DNA from: JBDNDK01 sp046719185
GTDB lineage: Bacteria; Armatimonadota; UBA5829
Length of the DNA stretch: 9,639 nucleotides
Direction of reading: 5' to 3'
Assembly (NCBI GenBank): GCA_046719185.1
Contig: JBDNDK010000087.1
Span: forward strand, 1 to 9,639
Of the stretch, positions 1 to 6,787 are shown piece by piece; the stretch's first letter is position 1; each line of letters begins with the position of its first letter. The notes below the pieces were generated by a model. That model ran no database searches, was not told where the DNA came from, and saw only the letters and a list, made by a program, of their open reading frames with translations. Both the position numbers and the translations under genes were made by a program.

Positions 1-632
1 CAGTTGAAGAATCACCTATTCCTGAGGTTGATACATCTGAAATTAGAACAGTTGCATTAAAAGGTGCAAAACTTATTGGACAAGCAAAAAATATGTATAT
101 GATAGCAGAATGTGATGACGGAATTATAATAATTGACCAACATATTGCTCATGAAAGAGTATTGTATGAATCTTTTTTAAAAGATAAAGAAGAAAAAAAA
201 ACAATACAGATGTTAGTGATGCCTGTAAGTCTGTCATTAAGTCAAAGAGAATCAAAAATAGTTTCTGAAAAGCTTGAAGATATACAAAAATCGGGTTTTA
301 TATTAGAGCCTTTTGGAAAAGATACTTTTCTAATTCGAGGTGTTCCTGCATCAATAAAATTAAAAGATGCTGAATCTGTGTTAAAAGATATTATTGATGA
401 ACTTGTGGATTTTAGTATTAGCAAGCATATTATTGTTAAACAAGATCAAGTTTTAATTACTTCAAGCTGCAAAATGGCAGTAAAAGCGGGAGATTCATTA
501 TCATTTGATGAACTTCAGAAATTGCTTAATGACCTATTGAAATGTGACAATCCTTTTGTGTGTCCACATGGTAGACCAATAATTGTAAGCTTATCCAACT
601 GGGAGCTTGAGAGGAAGTTTCATAGAAGATAG
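1..632 (+). CDS. mutL: DNA mismatch repair protein MutL, C-terminal part (5' end outside window)
   Basis: MutL couples mismatch recognition by MutS to strand incision and excision. Only the C-terminal region is here: the frame is open from base 3 to a TAG at 630-632, about 209 residues, while the N-terminal GHKL ATPase lies off the left edge. What is visible is the dimerisation/endonuclease domain. It has DQHIAHERVLYE (codons from about 135; family consensus DQHAxxExxxxE), then SCKMAVKAGD (about 465-495), then CPHGRP (about 559-576), and it ends in FHRR. These three motifs bind the catalytic metal in nicking MutL proteins, so this should be an endonuclease-type MutL, as in bacteria without MutH. 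The one oddity is Ile where the first motif usually has Ala. An internal ATG at 93 is not a real start, because the conserved GxAxxxYIIAE-like lead-in begins upstream of it. No terminator is seen after the stop. Confidence 0.93.
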   Translation, partial: VEESPIPEVDTSEIRTVALKGAKLIGQAKNMYMIAECDDGIIIIDQHIAHERVLYESFLKDKEEKKTIQMLVMPVSLSLSQRESKIVSEKLEDIQKSGFILEPFGKDTFLIRGVPASIKLKDAESVLKDIIDELVDFSISKHIIVKQDQVLITSSCKMAVKAGDSLSFDELQKLLNDLLKCDNPFVCPHGRPIIVSLSNWELERKFHRR

Positions 633-666
633 GTTATGAGTTTGTTAAATACAGGTATAATTTCGC

Positions 667-695
667 TTGAAGAATAAGTATATAAATTGTAAAAT
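667..695 (+). promoter_or_regulatory. Candidate sigma-70 type promoter for hsp20 (and possibly lon)
   Basis: In the 110-base gap after mutL, TTGAAG (667-672, four of six matches to TTGACA) is followed after exactly 17 bases by TAAAAT (690-695, five of six matches to TATAAT). Transcription would start near 702, leaving a leader of about 40 bases before the preferred hsp20 ATG. The -35 region reads CTTGAAG, which also resembles the -35 of heat-shock sigma-32 promoters, but no C-rich -10 follows. A perfect TATAAT at 656-661 is an alternative -10, but its upstream partner (TTATGA, 634-639) is weaker. Chance matches are common in DNA this AT-rich. Confidence 0.45.
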
Positions 696-732
696 CAAAT
701 GGATATCTATAAAAGTAAAGTATGTGCGATGT

Positions 733-738
733 AGGTGG
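733..738 (+). promoter_or_regulatory. Ribosome binding site deciding the hsp20 start
   Basis: AGGTGG sits four bases upstream of the ATG at 743. The other in-frame ATG, at 722, is preceded only by a weak purine stretch (AAAGTAAAG). The seven extra residues it would add (MCDVGGK) do not resemble an Hsp20 N-terminus, so 743 is preferred. Confidence 0.6.
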
Positions 739-742
739 AAAA

Positions 743-1201
743 ATGTTCAAATCTTATGATGATATATTAGAAGAATTAGAAAAAGAAATGAGAAGGGTAT
801 CTGATGATATGCTTTTTCATATCTATAAAATGTCTGGTACTGCAGGAGATGTCTGGTCTCCTAGAATAGATATATATGAAACAGAAGACGAAATAATTGT
901 AAAAGTTTGTGCAGCTGGACTTGAACCCGGTCAAATGGAACTTACTATCTCTGGTGATAATAGATTGCTTACTCTTAGAGGTATGAGAACTGAAAGAGAT
1001 GAAGATAAAAGCAAAAGAATAAGATATCATCAACTTGAAGTATATTATGGTCCATTTGAAAGAATTGTAACATTGCCTCATGATGTTCCATTAGATAGAG
1101 ATAAATTAACTGCTAGTTATTCAGATGGATTTCTAAAAGTAATTCTTCCCAAAGTAAAAAAGAAAGATCCCTTGCCTAATAAAATTGAAATAGTCGAATA
1201 A
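743..1201 (+). CDS. Small heat-shock protein, Hsp20/alpha-crystallin family
   Basis: Small heat-shock proteins are ATP-independent cytoplasmic holdases. They form large oligomers and keep unfolding proteins soluble for refolding or degradation. The product has 152 residues from the ATG at 743 (159 if translation starts at 722), a normal length for the family. Residues 1-35 form a short, charged and partly helical N-terminal arm. The alpha-crystallin domain runs from about 38 (WSPRIDIYE) to about 138 and ends with the hallmark A-x-x-x-DGFLKVILPK. The C-terminal tail carries IEI (148-150), the I-x-I motif that docks onto the neighbouring subunit's domain. The gene lies between mutL and lon, 87 bases before lon on the same strand, so a holdase and a degrading protease may be made together under stress. 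No CIRCE element is seen upstream. The family assignment is secure; the start codon is less so. Confidence 0.93.
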   Translation: MFKSYDDILEELEKEMRRVSDDMLFHIYKMSGTAGDVWSPRIDIYETEDEIIVKVCAAGLEPGQMELTISGDNRLLTLRGMRTERDEDKSKRIRYHQLEVYYGPFERIVTLPHDVPLDRDKLTASYSDGFLKVILPKVKKKDPLPNKIEIVE

Positions 1202-1246
1202 TCTTTATTTTGTATTAGATTTATGAATTTCAATGTTTAACTGCTG

Positions 1247-1270
1247 GTCATCAAGTGATTACTTGTTGAC
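1247..1270. repeat. Inverted repeat (operator or leader hairpin) upstream of lon
   Basis: GTCATCAAGT and ACTTGTTGAC form 10-base arms around a GATT loop, with a single T/T mismatch at the fifth pair. The repeat ends five bases before the lon Shine-Dalgarno sequence. No T-tract follows, so it is not an intrinsic terminator. It could be an operator for a dimeric repressor, or an RNA hairpin affecting lon translation or hsp20-lon mRNA processing. It matches neither CIRCE (TTAGCACTC/GAGTGCTAA) nor HAIR (CTTGAGT/ACTCAAG). The symmetry is seen directly; any function is inference. Confidence 0.5.
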
Positions 1271-1288
1271 TCATATGGAGGTTTATAT

Positions 1289-3733
1289 ATGGATAAGGAT
1301 GTCAAAGAGACAAAAGAAAATATTATCAAGGTGGAAGAAGAATCAGTAAAAGATCATAGCATTGTTATACCTGAAGAACTCAGCCTTCTTCCTCTAAAGG
1401 ATACCGTACTGTTCCCGATGGTTGTGATGCCTCTTATTGTCTCTAGAGATTCATCTATGAAGCTAGTTGATGATGCAGTTGTAAGTGAGAGTAGAATTAT
1501 TGCTGTATCTGCACTTAAAAATTCTGATATTGAAAGTCCGAAATGCAATGATATTCACTCTGTTGGTGTTGCTGCTGCTATTCATACGATGCTTAGATTA
1601 CCCGAGCACCAGAGGCTAATAGTGCAGGGACTAAAAAGAATAAGAATTAAAGAATGTATTCAAAATGAACCTTATGTAAAAGTAAAAGTTGAAGAAATTC
1701 CTGAGGTTATTGATTATGATGAAAGTAATATGACAGAGATTGAGGCACTAAGAAGAAATATTGCTGATGCATTCCAAAAGGTTGTTTCATTATCTCAAAA
1801 TCTTCCTGATGAGCTGCAGTCAATTGCTACAGCAATGACAAAGCCATCAATGCTAGCAGACACAATTGCTTTGCATTTGCCAATAAAAGTTTCTGAAAAA
1901 CAAGAACTTCTTGAAACTCCTGGTACTAGAGAAAGAATGAAAAAACTTCTTGCTATACTAATGAGAGAAGTTGAAGTATTAGAGCTTGGAAGCAGAATAC
2001 AAAATCAAGTTCACACTGAGATGGGAAAAACTCAAAGAGATTATTATCTTAGAGAACAATTAAAGGCTATTCAGAGAGAACTTGGAGAGGGTGATGAAAA
2101 AACCTTAGAAATTGATGAGTTAGCAGAAAAAGTTAATAATGCAATGCTTCCACCGGAAGCAGACAAAGAGGCAAGAAGGGAACTAGACAGGCTTAGCCAT
2201 ATGCCGCCGCAGGCACCTGAATATACTGTTGCAAGAACATATATTGAATGGCTGGTAAATTTGCCTTGGAACAAGCACACTGAGGATGATCTCGATATAA
2301 AAAGAGTGCATTCAGTTTTAGATCAGGACCATTGGGGCTTAGATAAAATAAAAGATAGAATATTAGAATATCTCTCAGTTAGAAAATTTAAAAAAGAGGG
2401 AGATATAAGACACCCTATCTTGTGTTTTGTTGGGCCTCCGGGTGTTGGTAAAACATCTCTTGGTAAATCTATTGCAAGAGCTTTAGGAAGAGAATTTGTG
2501 AGAATGAGTCTTGGTGGTATGAGAGATGAAGCAGAAATAAGAGGTCATAGAAGAACTTATGTTGGTGCACTGCCGGGACAAATAATTCAAGGAATCAAAA
2601 GAGCTGGATACAATAATCCTGTATTTATGCTTGATGAAATAGATAAAGTGGGTCAAGACTTCAGAGGTGATCCATCATCTGCACTACTTGAAGTATTGGA
2701 TCCAGAACAAAACTCAACTTTTAGGGATCATTATCTTGAGGTTACTTTTGATTTGTCTAAAGTTATGTTTATTACAACAGCTAATATGCTTGATACTATT
2801 CTTCCTCCATTGAGAGATAGAATGGAAATATTGGAGCTTGCTGGATATACAGAGCAAGAAAAACTTGAGATTGCAAAAAGGCACTTAGTACCAAAACAAC
2901 TTAATGAACATGGGTTAAAAAAAGGTAAGCATATATCATTTTTACAATCTGGATTATCTGAAATAATTAGAGGATATACCAGAGAAGCTGGTGTGAGAAA
3001 CCTTGAAAGACAGATTGCATCTGTTTGTAGAAAAGTTGCAAGAAAATTTGCAGAGGGCAATGAAGAATTGATAAAAATAACTCCAGCAATGGTTCATGAA
3101 TTGCTTGGTGTTCCAAGATATACTTATGAGTCACTTGAAGATAGAACAGATGAGCCCGGAATTGCTGTAGGACTTGCATGGACACCAACAGGTGGAGATG
3201 TTTTATTTGTTGAAGCTACAAAAATGGAAGGAGGCAAACAATTAACAATCACTGGCCAACTTGGTGATGTTATGAAAGAGTCTGCACAGGCTGCTATGAG
3301 CTATGTAAGAACACATGCACAGGAATTAGGTATAAAGAGTGATTTCTACAAAACTTCTGATGTTCATTTGCATGTGCCTGCAGGTGCAATTCCGAAAGAT
3401 GGACCATCAGCAGGTGTTACTATGACTACAGCTCTTGCATCATTATTTAGTGGGAGAAAAGTTAAACCAAGGCTAGCGATGACAGGAGAGATCACATTAA
3501 GAGGCAAAGTGCTTCCTGTTGGTGGAATTAAAGAAAAGGTATTAGCAGCACATAGGGCAGGGGTAAATACTGTTATTTTGCCAAAAGAAAATCAAAAGGA
3601 TTTGCTTGAAGATGTGCCTGAAGATGTAAGAAAAGATCTTAAAATTCATTTTGTTGATCATATAAGTCAGGTTTTAGATATTGCACTAGAACCAGAAATA
3701 AGAAAAAAAAGAAGCACCAAAACAAATAAATAA
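1289..3733 (+). CDS. lon: ATP-dependent Lon protease (LonA type)
   Basis: Lon is a cytoplasmic hexameric AAA+ serine protease that unfolds and degrades misfolded proteins and short-lived regulators. The 814-residue product is full length. Residues 1-27 are a charged extension. The substrate-binding LON domain starts near LPLKDTVLFP and runs from about 33 to 225, followed by a helical linker to about 275 (QRDYYLREQLKAIQRELGE). The AAA+ module has Walker A GPPGVGKT (382-389), Walker B VFMLDE (445-450) and sensor 1 ITTAN. The protease domain starts around EPGIAVGLAW (622-631). Its catalytic Ser707 lies in KDGPSAGVT and Lys750 in GGIKEK, 43 residues apart as in the E. coli dyad. The C-terminal tail is basic. 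The start is well supported: TGGAGG (1276-1281) lies seven bases before the ATG. The gene follows hsp20 and ends at a hairpin terminator. Nothing suggests loss of function. Confidence 0.98.
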   Translation: MDKDVKETKENIIKVEEESVKDHSIVIPEELSLLPLKDTVLFPMVVMPLIVSRDSSMKLVDDAVVSESRIIAVSALKNSDIESPKCNDIHSVGVAAAIHTMLRLPEHQRLIVQGLKRIRIKECIQNEPYVKVKVEEIPEVIDYDESNMTEIEALRRNIADAFQKVVSLSQNLPDELQSIATAMTKPSMLADTIALHLPIKVSEKQELLETPGTRERMKKLLAILMREVEVLELGSRIQNQVHTEMGKTQRDYYLREQLKAIQRELGEGDEKTLEIDELAEKVNNAMLPPEADKEARRELDRLSHMPPQAPEYTVARTYIEWLVNLPWNKHTEDDLDIKRVHSVLDQDHWGLDKIKDRILEYLSVRKFKKEGDIRHPILCFVGPPGVGKTSLGKSIARALGREFVRMSLGGMRDEAEIRGHRRTYVGALPGQIIQGIKRAGYNNPVFMLDEIDKVGQDFRGDPSSALLEVLDPEQNSTFRDHYLEVTFDLSKVMFITTANMLDTILPPLRDRMEILELAGYTEQEKLEIAKRHLVPKQLNEHGLKKGKHISFLQSGLSEIIRGYTREAGVRNLERQIASVCRKVARKFAEGNEELIKITPAMVHELLGVPRYTYESLEDRTDEPGIAVGLAWTPTGGDVLFVEATKMEGGKQLTITGQLGDVMKESAQAAMSYVRTHAQELGIKSDFYKTSDVHLHVPAGAIPKDGPSAGVTMTTALASLFSGRKVKPRLAMTGEITLRGKVLPVGGIKEKVLAAHRAGVNTVILPKENQKDLLEDVPEDVRKDLKIHFVDHISQVLDIALEPEIRKKRSTKTNK

Positions 3734-3744
3734 TGATTATATTC

Positions 3745-3789
3745 AAAAGAGGTTAGAAATAAATTCATTATATTCTAATCTCTTTTTTT
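3745..3789. terminator. Intrinsic terminator between convergent lon and the exosortase operon
   Basis: The arms 3745-3758 (AAAAGAGGTTAGAA) and 3773-3786 (TTCTAATCTCTTTT) pair over 14 positions around a 14-base loop. A run of seven T occupies 3783-3789. For the lon transcript all pairs form, one as G-U, and the U-tract is good. On the opposite strand the same position becomes an A-C mismatch and the following tract is only TTTT, so termination of the glycosyltransferase operon, whose stop is 12 bases from the hairpin, is probably weaker. It lies 12 bases past the lon stop. Confidence 0.85.
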
Positions 3790-3797
3790 ATATTGAT

Positions 3798-5564
3798 TTA
3801 TTCAGGCAAATCTATTGAAAATATTTGTATATCATCTGGCATTAGAGGATCTGTTCTAACTATTTCAAGATTTGTAATTGTTTCAGAGATTGCATAAATT
3901 CTTCTGAATCTATTTAATAATACAGAAGCAGGTTCAGGAGCATTAATAGGACCACCACTTGCTTGTAATATTTTTTCTACTCCAACAGATGGATCTTTCA
4001 TATATTCTCTCCATAACTTAACCCTATGCAGCATCCACCAAGCTTCATCTTGAGAGAAATTAGCAGATTCTGGTGTGAGAATAACTGTGTGCATTGGTAG
4101 TCCTCTATTTCTTAGGTTATATACATCCTTATCAGCTCTTGGTACCCATACAGCCTCTGCTTGTGTTTTCCATGCTGCAATCCAAGGAACATCTGTAAAT
4201 ACAATACCACCTGCACCTCTTATGCCAATTTCTGCAAAGAAATTTAGTGCAGCAGTATAGTTTGTATCAGGATCTTCTGGTGATTTCCAGAAAATTGCAA
4301 ATATAGTTGGAAGAGCAGCTAAAATTATTAAACCACCAATTACTGATTTCATATAAAAAGGATGAAGTTTTTTTGCATTAAGTAATAATAAAAAATAGCC
4401 TGATGAAATACACACAATAACACTCGTAAATATTAGCTGTGAATCAGATTTTACACCATAAGCTGAAAATATAAAAACCATAAAAAGAATACATAAATAT
4501 AAAAATGATCTTAAAGCATTAACATCATCATTTTTGAATTTATACAATATACTCACAAACATAAATGGGAAAACAAAAATACCAGAAAGCAAAACAAGAC
4601 CTAATAATTGATTTCCAATACCTAAAGTTGTTTTCTTTGTAAATGCATTGAAATGATTGAATGGAAATGATAAAGGTAACAGAGCACTTTTATTATTAAA
4701 ATCAGTTGATCTGTATAAGGTATCATTTGGATAAACGTCAGTGTTAGTCATTATATCCCATGCTGTTCCTCCAATAACAGGGAAGCTGGCATACATAGCA
4801 TTTCTTGCTGCCCAAGGTGCAGATAACAATAGAAAAACAACAACAAAAGCAGCAGCTTGATAATTTTTTATGGATCTTGTAAATATTAAAAACAACATAA
4901 TTGGAATTATAATAAAAAATAATAAATGATTAGTTAAATACAATGCAGATGAAATGATACAACATAATATAACAAAAATAGTTGCTTTTTTATGTTGATT
5001 AGATAATGAATATTTGTGAACATATACAATAAATAATGCTAATAATGTAAAAAGAAAGACACCTAACATCCACTCAAGAGCTGTTAATGTGAGTTTTAAT
5101 ACAGAGAAATTTAATCCCCACAGTGTAGCAGATAACAAACCTTCATAGTGGCTGAATAATACTCTACCAAGAAAATAAATACAAATTGTTGTCAATATAT
5201 AAAATAGAAGTGTCTGCCAAACTGCAGAATGGTCACTAACACCTTTTATCTTGTAAAAAACTGAAGTTATGTATGGAACTAATGGTGCATGATTTATTTC
5301 AGGAATTGGAGGTGCGTATATTTCATACAATCCCGTATTTAATGGTCTAATAAAACTAGTTTTATATCCAGCTCCCTCATAAATATTTCTGCTAATCTGA
5401 GCAATATCCATTGATTCTTTTGTTAGTAAACCTTGATAACAATATTTATAATTAAGTAATAATGTTATTAATATTAGAGCAAATACACCAACAACTAATC
5501 CACTAGCTTTCCAGTTAAATCTAGTGAAAATTGATCTTTTGAATAATACATTATTATCATTCAT
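3798..5564 (-). CDS. Polytopic GT-C type (GT39/ArnT-like) glycosyltransferase with soluble C-terminal domain
   Basis: This predicted inner-membrane enzyme probably uses a polyprenyl-phosphate-linked sugar and acts on the outer face of the membrane. The 588 residues contain about ten hydrophobic segments, roughly at 21-38, 116-134, 142-160, 163-182, 194-212, 213-229, 236-254, 317-341, 352-395 (two) and 406-426. The first extracytoplasmic loop carries SMDIAQISRNIYEGAGYKT, with Asp53 at the usual GT-C catalytic acidic position, and HAPLVPYI further on; both resemble dolichyl-phosphate-mannose mannosyltransferase-like proteins. From about 430 onward a non-membrane domain of some 160 residues includes FTDVPWIAAW (456-465). 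The gene is last in the operon, 17 bases after the GT4 gene, with AGAGGT (5571-5576) six bases before its ATG. The likely role is transfer of a sugar to the glycan or protein made by this cluster. Donor and acceptor cannot be read from the sequence, and the exact CAZy family is uncertain. Confidence 0.78.
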   Translation of the reverse strand: MNDNNVLFKRSIFTRFNWKASGLVVGVFALILITLLLNYKYCYQGLLTKESMDIAQISRNIYEGAGYKTSFIRPLNTGLYEIYAPPIPEINHAPLVPYITSVFYKIKGVSDHSAVWQTLLFYILTTICIYFLGRVLFSHYEGLLSATLWGLNFSVLKLTLTALEWMLGVFLFTLLALFIVYVHKYSLSNQHKKATIFVILCCIISSALYLTNHLLFFIIIPIMLFLIFTRSIKNYQAAAFVVVFLLLSAPWAARNAMYASFPVIGGTAWDIMTNTDVYPNDTLYRSTDFNNKSALLPLSFPFNHFNAFTKKTTLGIGNQLLGLVLLSGIFVFPFMFVSILYKFKNDDVNALRSFLYLCILFMVFIFSAYGVKSDSQLIFTSVIVCISSGYFLLLLNAKKLHPFYMKSVIGGLIILAALPTIFAIFWKSPEDPDTNYTAALNFFAEIGIRGAGGIVFTDVPWIAAWKTQAEAVWVPRADKDVYNLRNRGLPMHTVILTPESANFSQDEAWWMLHRVKLWREYMKDPSVGVEKILQASGGPINAPEPASVLLNRFRRIYAISETITNLEIVRTDPLMPDDIQIFSIDLPE

Positions 5565-5581
5565 ACATATACCTCTAAAAG

Positions 5582-6784
5582 TTATACAATTTCAACAATC
5601 CCTTTTTTTCTTTCTTCAACCAGTTCATAATATATCTTTTCTAATTTTTCAACACTAGCTTCCCAAGAAAAGTTCTTTATAACATACTCTCTAGCAATTT
5701 TACCTTTTTCAATTGACAACTGTGGATTTTGAATTATATTGGATATTTCATCTGCAATTTCTTTTGGGTTGTCCAATACAATCAATCCTTCACATCCATC
5801 ACCAAGTGGTTTACTTGCAATTTGTGTAGTGATTACAGGCAATCCTATTGACATAGATTCCAATATTTTATTTTGAACCCCAACAGCAGTCATCATTGGT
5901 GCAACAGCAACTATTGATGATTCCAGATAAGGCCTTAGATCATCTACATATCCTGTTATTGTGATTCCCTGAATTTCACCTAATTTAATGATATCTTTAT
6001 TAGGATTGCTGCCAGCTATTATAAATTCAGTATTTTGCCATTTATCTTTCAGAATAGGAAAAACATTATTTGCAAACCATTTGGCAGCTTGAATATTTGG
6101 TGCATAACCCATTTTGCCTGAAAAAATTATTCTAGTTGGTATTTTTTTTATATTTTTAGGTTTGAAATATTCTGTATCAACACCGTTAGGAACAACATCT
6201 ATTTTAAGTTTACTATCTAATTCTAATAATGCTTTTTTGTCTTGTTCTGATGTTATAATTGTTCTATTGAATTTATTGATTATTTCAGGTTCATATTTTT
6301 TTAGTTTGTATGTTTCTTCAAGATTCACAAATTTGCTTATAGGATTTTTTTTCATTTTACACATTTGTGAAAATAGGCTAGTGAGACAGTCAACACTATC
6401 AAAAACAATAGGAGCTCTAAAATATTGTGGGCTATAGTTACTGGCTCTTAGATGTTCAATATGTATTATATCAATTGGTATACCGGCAATAGCTTTTGAG
6501 ATATTTTCTTGCATGATACTAGATTGACAATATCCAACACACATTGGTTTTTTGGTGGGAAGAGATTTGAGTGCATTGTAAATTGCCATTAATTTATTGT
6601 GAGGAATTATTCTGAAGTCTTCTGAAAGTTCTTTTATTTCATCTGTGCCTTCAAATACTTTTCCACCTGGTTCAGCTAAAACAACAACATACAGCTTATG
6701 TTTCTTTGCTAACTCTTTAAGAAAATGATATGGTCTTACTCTTATTCTAGATGGCACATACGGTGCAATAAATAGTATATTCAT
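5582..6784 (-). CDS. GT4-family glycosyltransferase, similar to PEP-CTERM/exosortase-associated Stp1
   Basis: A cytoplasmic GT-B fold enzyme expected to transfer a sugar from a nucleotide-sugar donor to a lipid-linked glycan intermediate. Its 400 residues show the family pattern. The N-terminal Rossmann half opens with MNILFIAPYVPSRIRVRPYHFLKEL. Next come VVPNGVDTEYF (197-207), where the donor-binding half begins, IIAGSNP (255-261) and TGYVDDLRPY (277-286). The active-site loop is VGVQNKILESMSIGLPVI (301-318). The GxQNKxLE form of that loop recalls the sugar transferase family found with PEP-CTERM/exosortase loci (TIGR03087-like, from memory). The first Glu of the classical E-x7-E motif is missing (Val301), but the second is kept (Glu309). 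The gene starts three bases after its upstream neighbour's TGA and has no clear ribosome binding site, which suggests translational coupling. It is a distant paralogue of the neighbour. The sugar specificity is unknown. Confidence 0.85.
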   Translation of the reverse strand: MNILFIAPYVPSRIRVRPYHFLKELAKKHKLYVVVLAEPGGKVFEGTDEIKELSEDFRIIPHNKLMAIYNALKSLPTKKPMCVGYCQSSIMQENISKAIAGIPIDIIHIEHLRASNYSPQYFRAPIVFDSVDCLTSLFSQMCKMKKNPISKFVNLEETYKLKKYEPEIINKFNRTIITSEQDKKALLELDSKLKIDVVPNGVDTEYFKPKNIKKIPTRIIFSGKMGYAPNIQAAKWFANNVFPILKDKWQNTEFIIAGSNPNKDIIKLGEIQGITITGYVDDLRPYLESSIVAVAPMMTAVGVQNKILESMSIGLPVITTQIASKPLGDGCEGLIVLDNPKEIADEISNIIQNPQLSIEKGKIAREYVIKNFSWEASVEKLEKIYYELVEERKKGIVEIV

Positions 6785-6787
6785 TTT

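Noticed and set aside
193..201. A9 run in mutL (and a similar A-run near the lon 3' end, about 3703-3710) as frameshift sites
   Set aside because: No downstream gene or alternative domain lies in the shifted frames; these reflect Lys/Glu codons in an AT-rich genome and serve as a caution for the A8 idea in the exosortase overlap.
722..742. Hsp20 starting at the ATG at 722
   Set aside because: Weak upstream purines only, while AGGTGG lies four bases before the ATG at 743. It remains possible, but less likely.
633..742. CIRCE or HAIR heat-shock operator upstream of hsp20
   Set aside because: Neither consensus dyad is present in this gap or in the hsp20-lon gap.
776..1081. Minus-strand open frame antisense to hsp20, and further minus-strand frames inside mutL and lon
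   Set aside because: Each is covered by a gene with clear family motifs; the antisense translations are low-complexity Ser/Ile/Phe-rich.
6114..6437. 107-codon + strand open frame inside the GT4 gene (and similar ones at 4075-4260, 6942-7130, 7275-7520 and 8264-8497)
   Set aside because: All are antisense shadows of strongly conserved minus-strand genes, without convincing ribosome binding sites or domain signatures.
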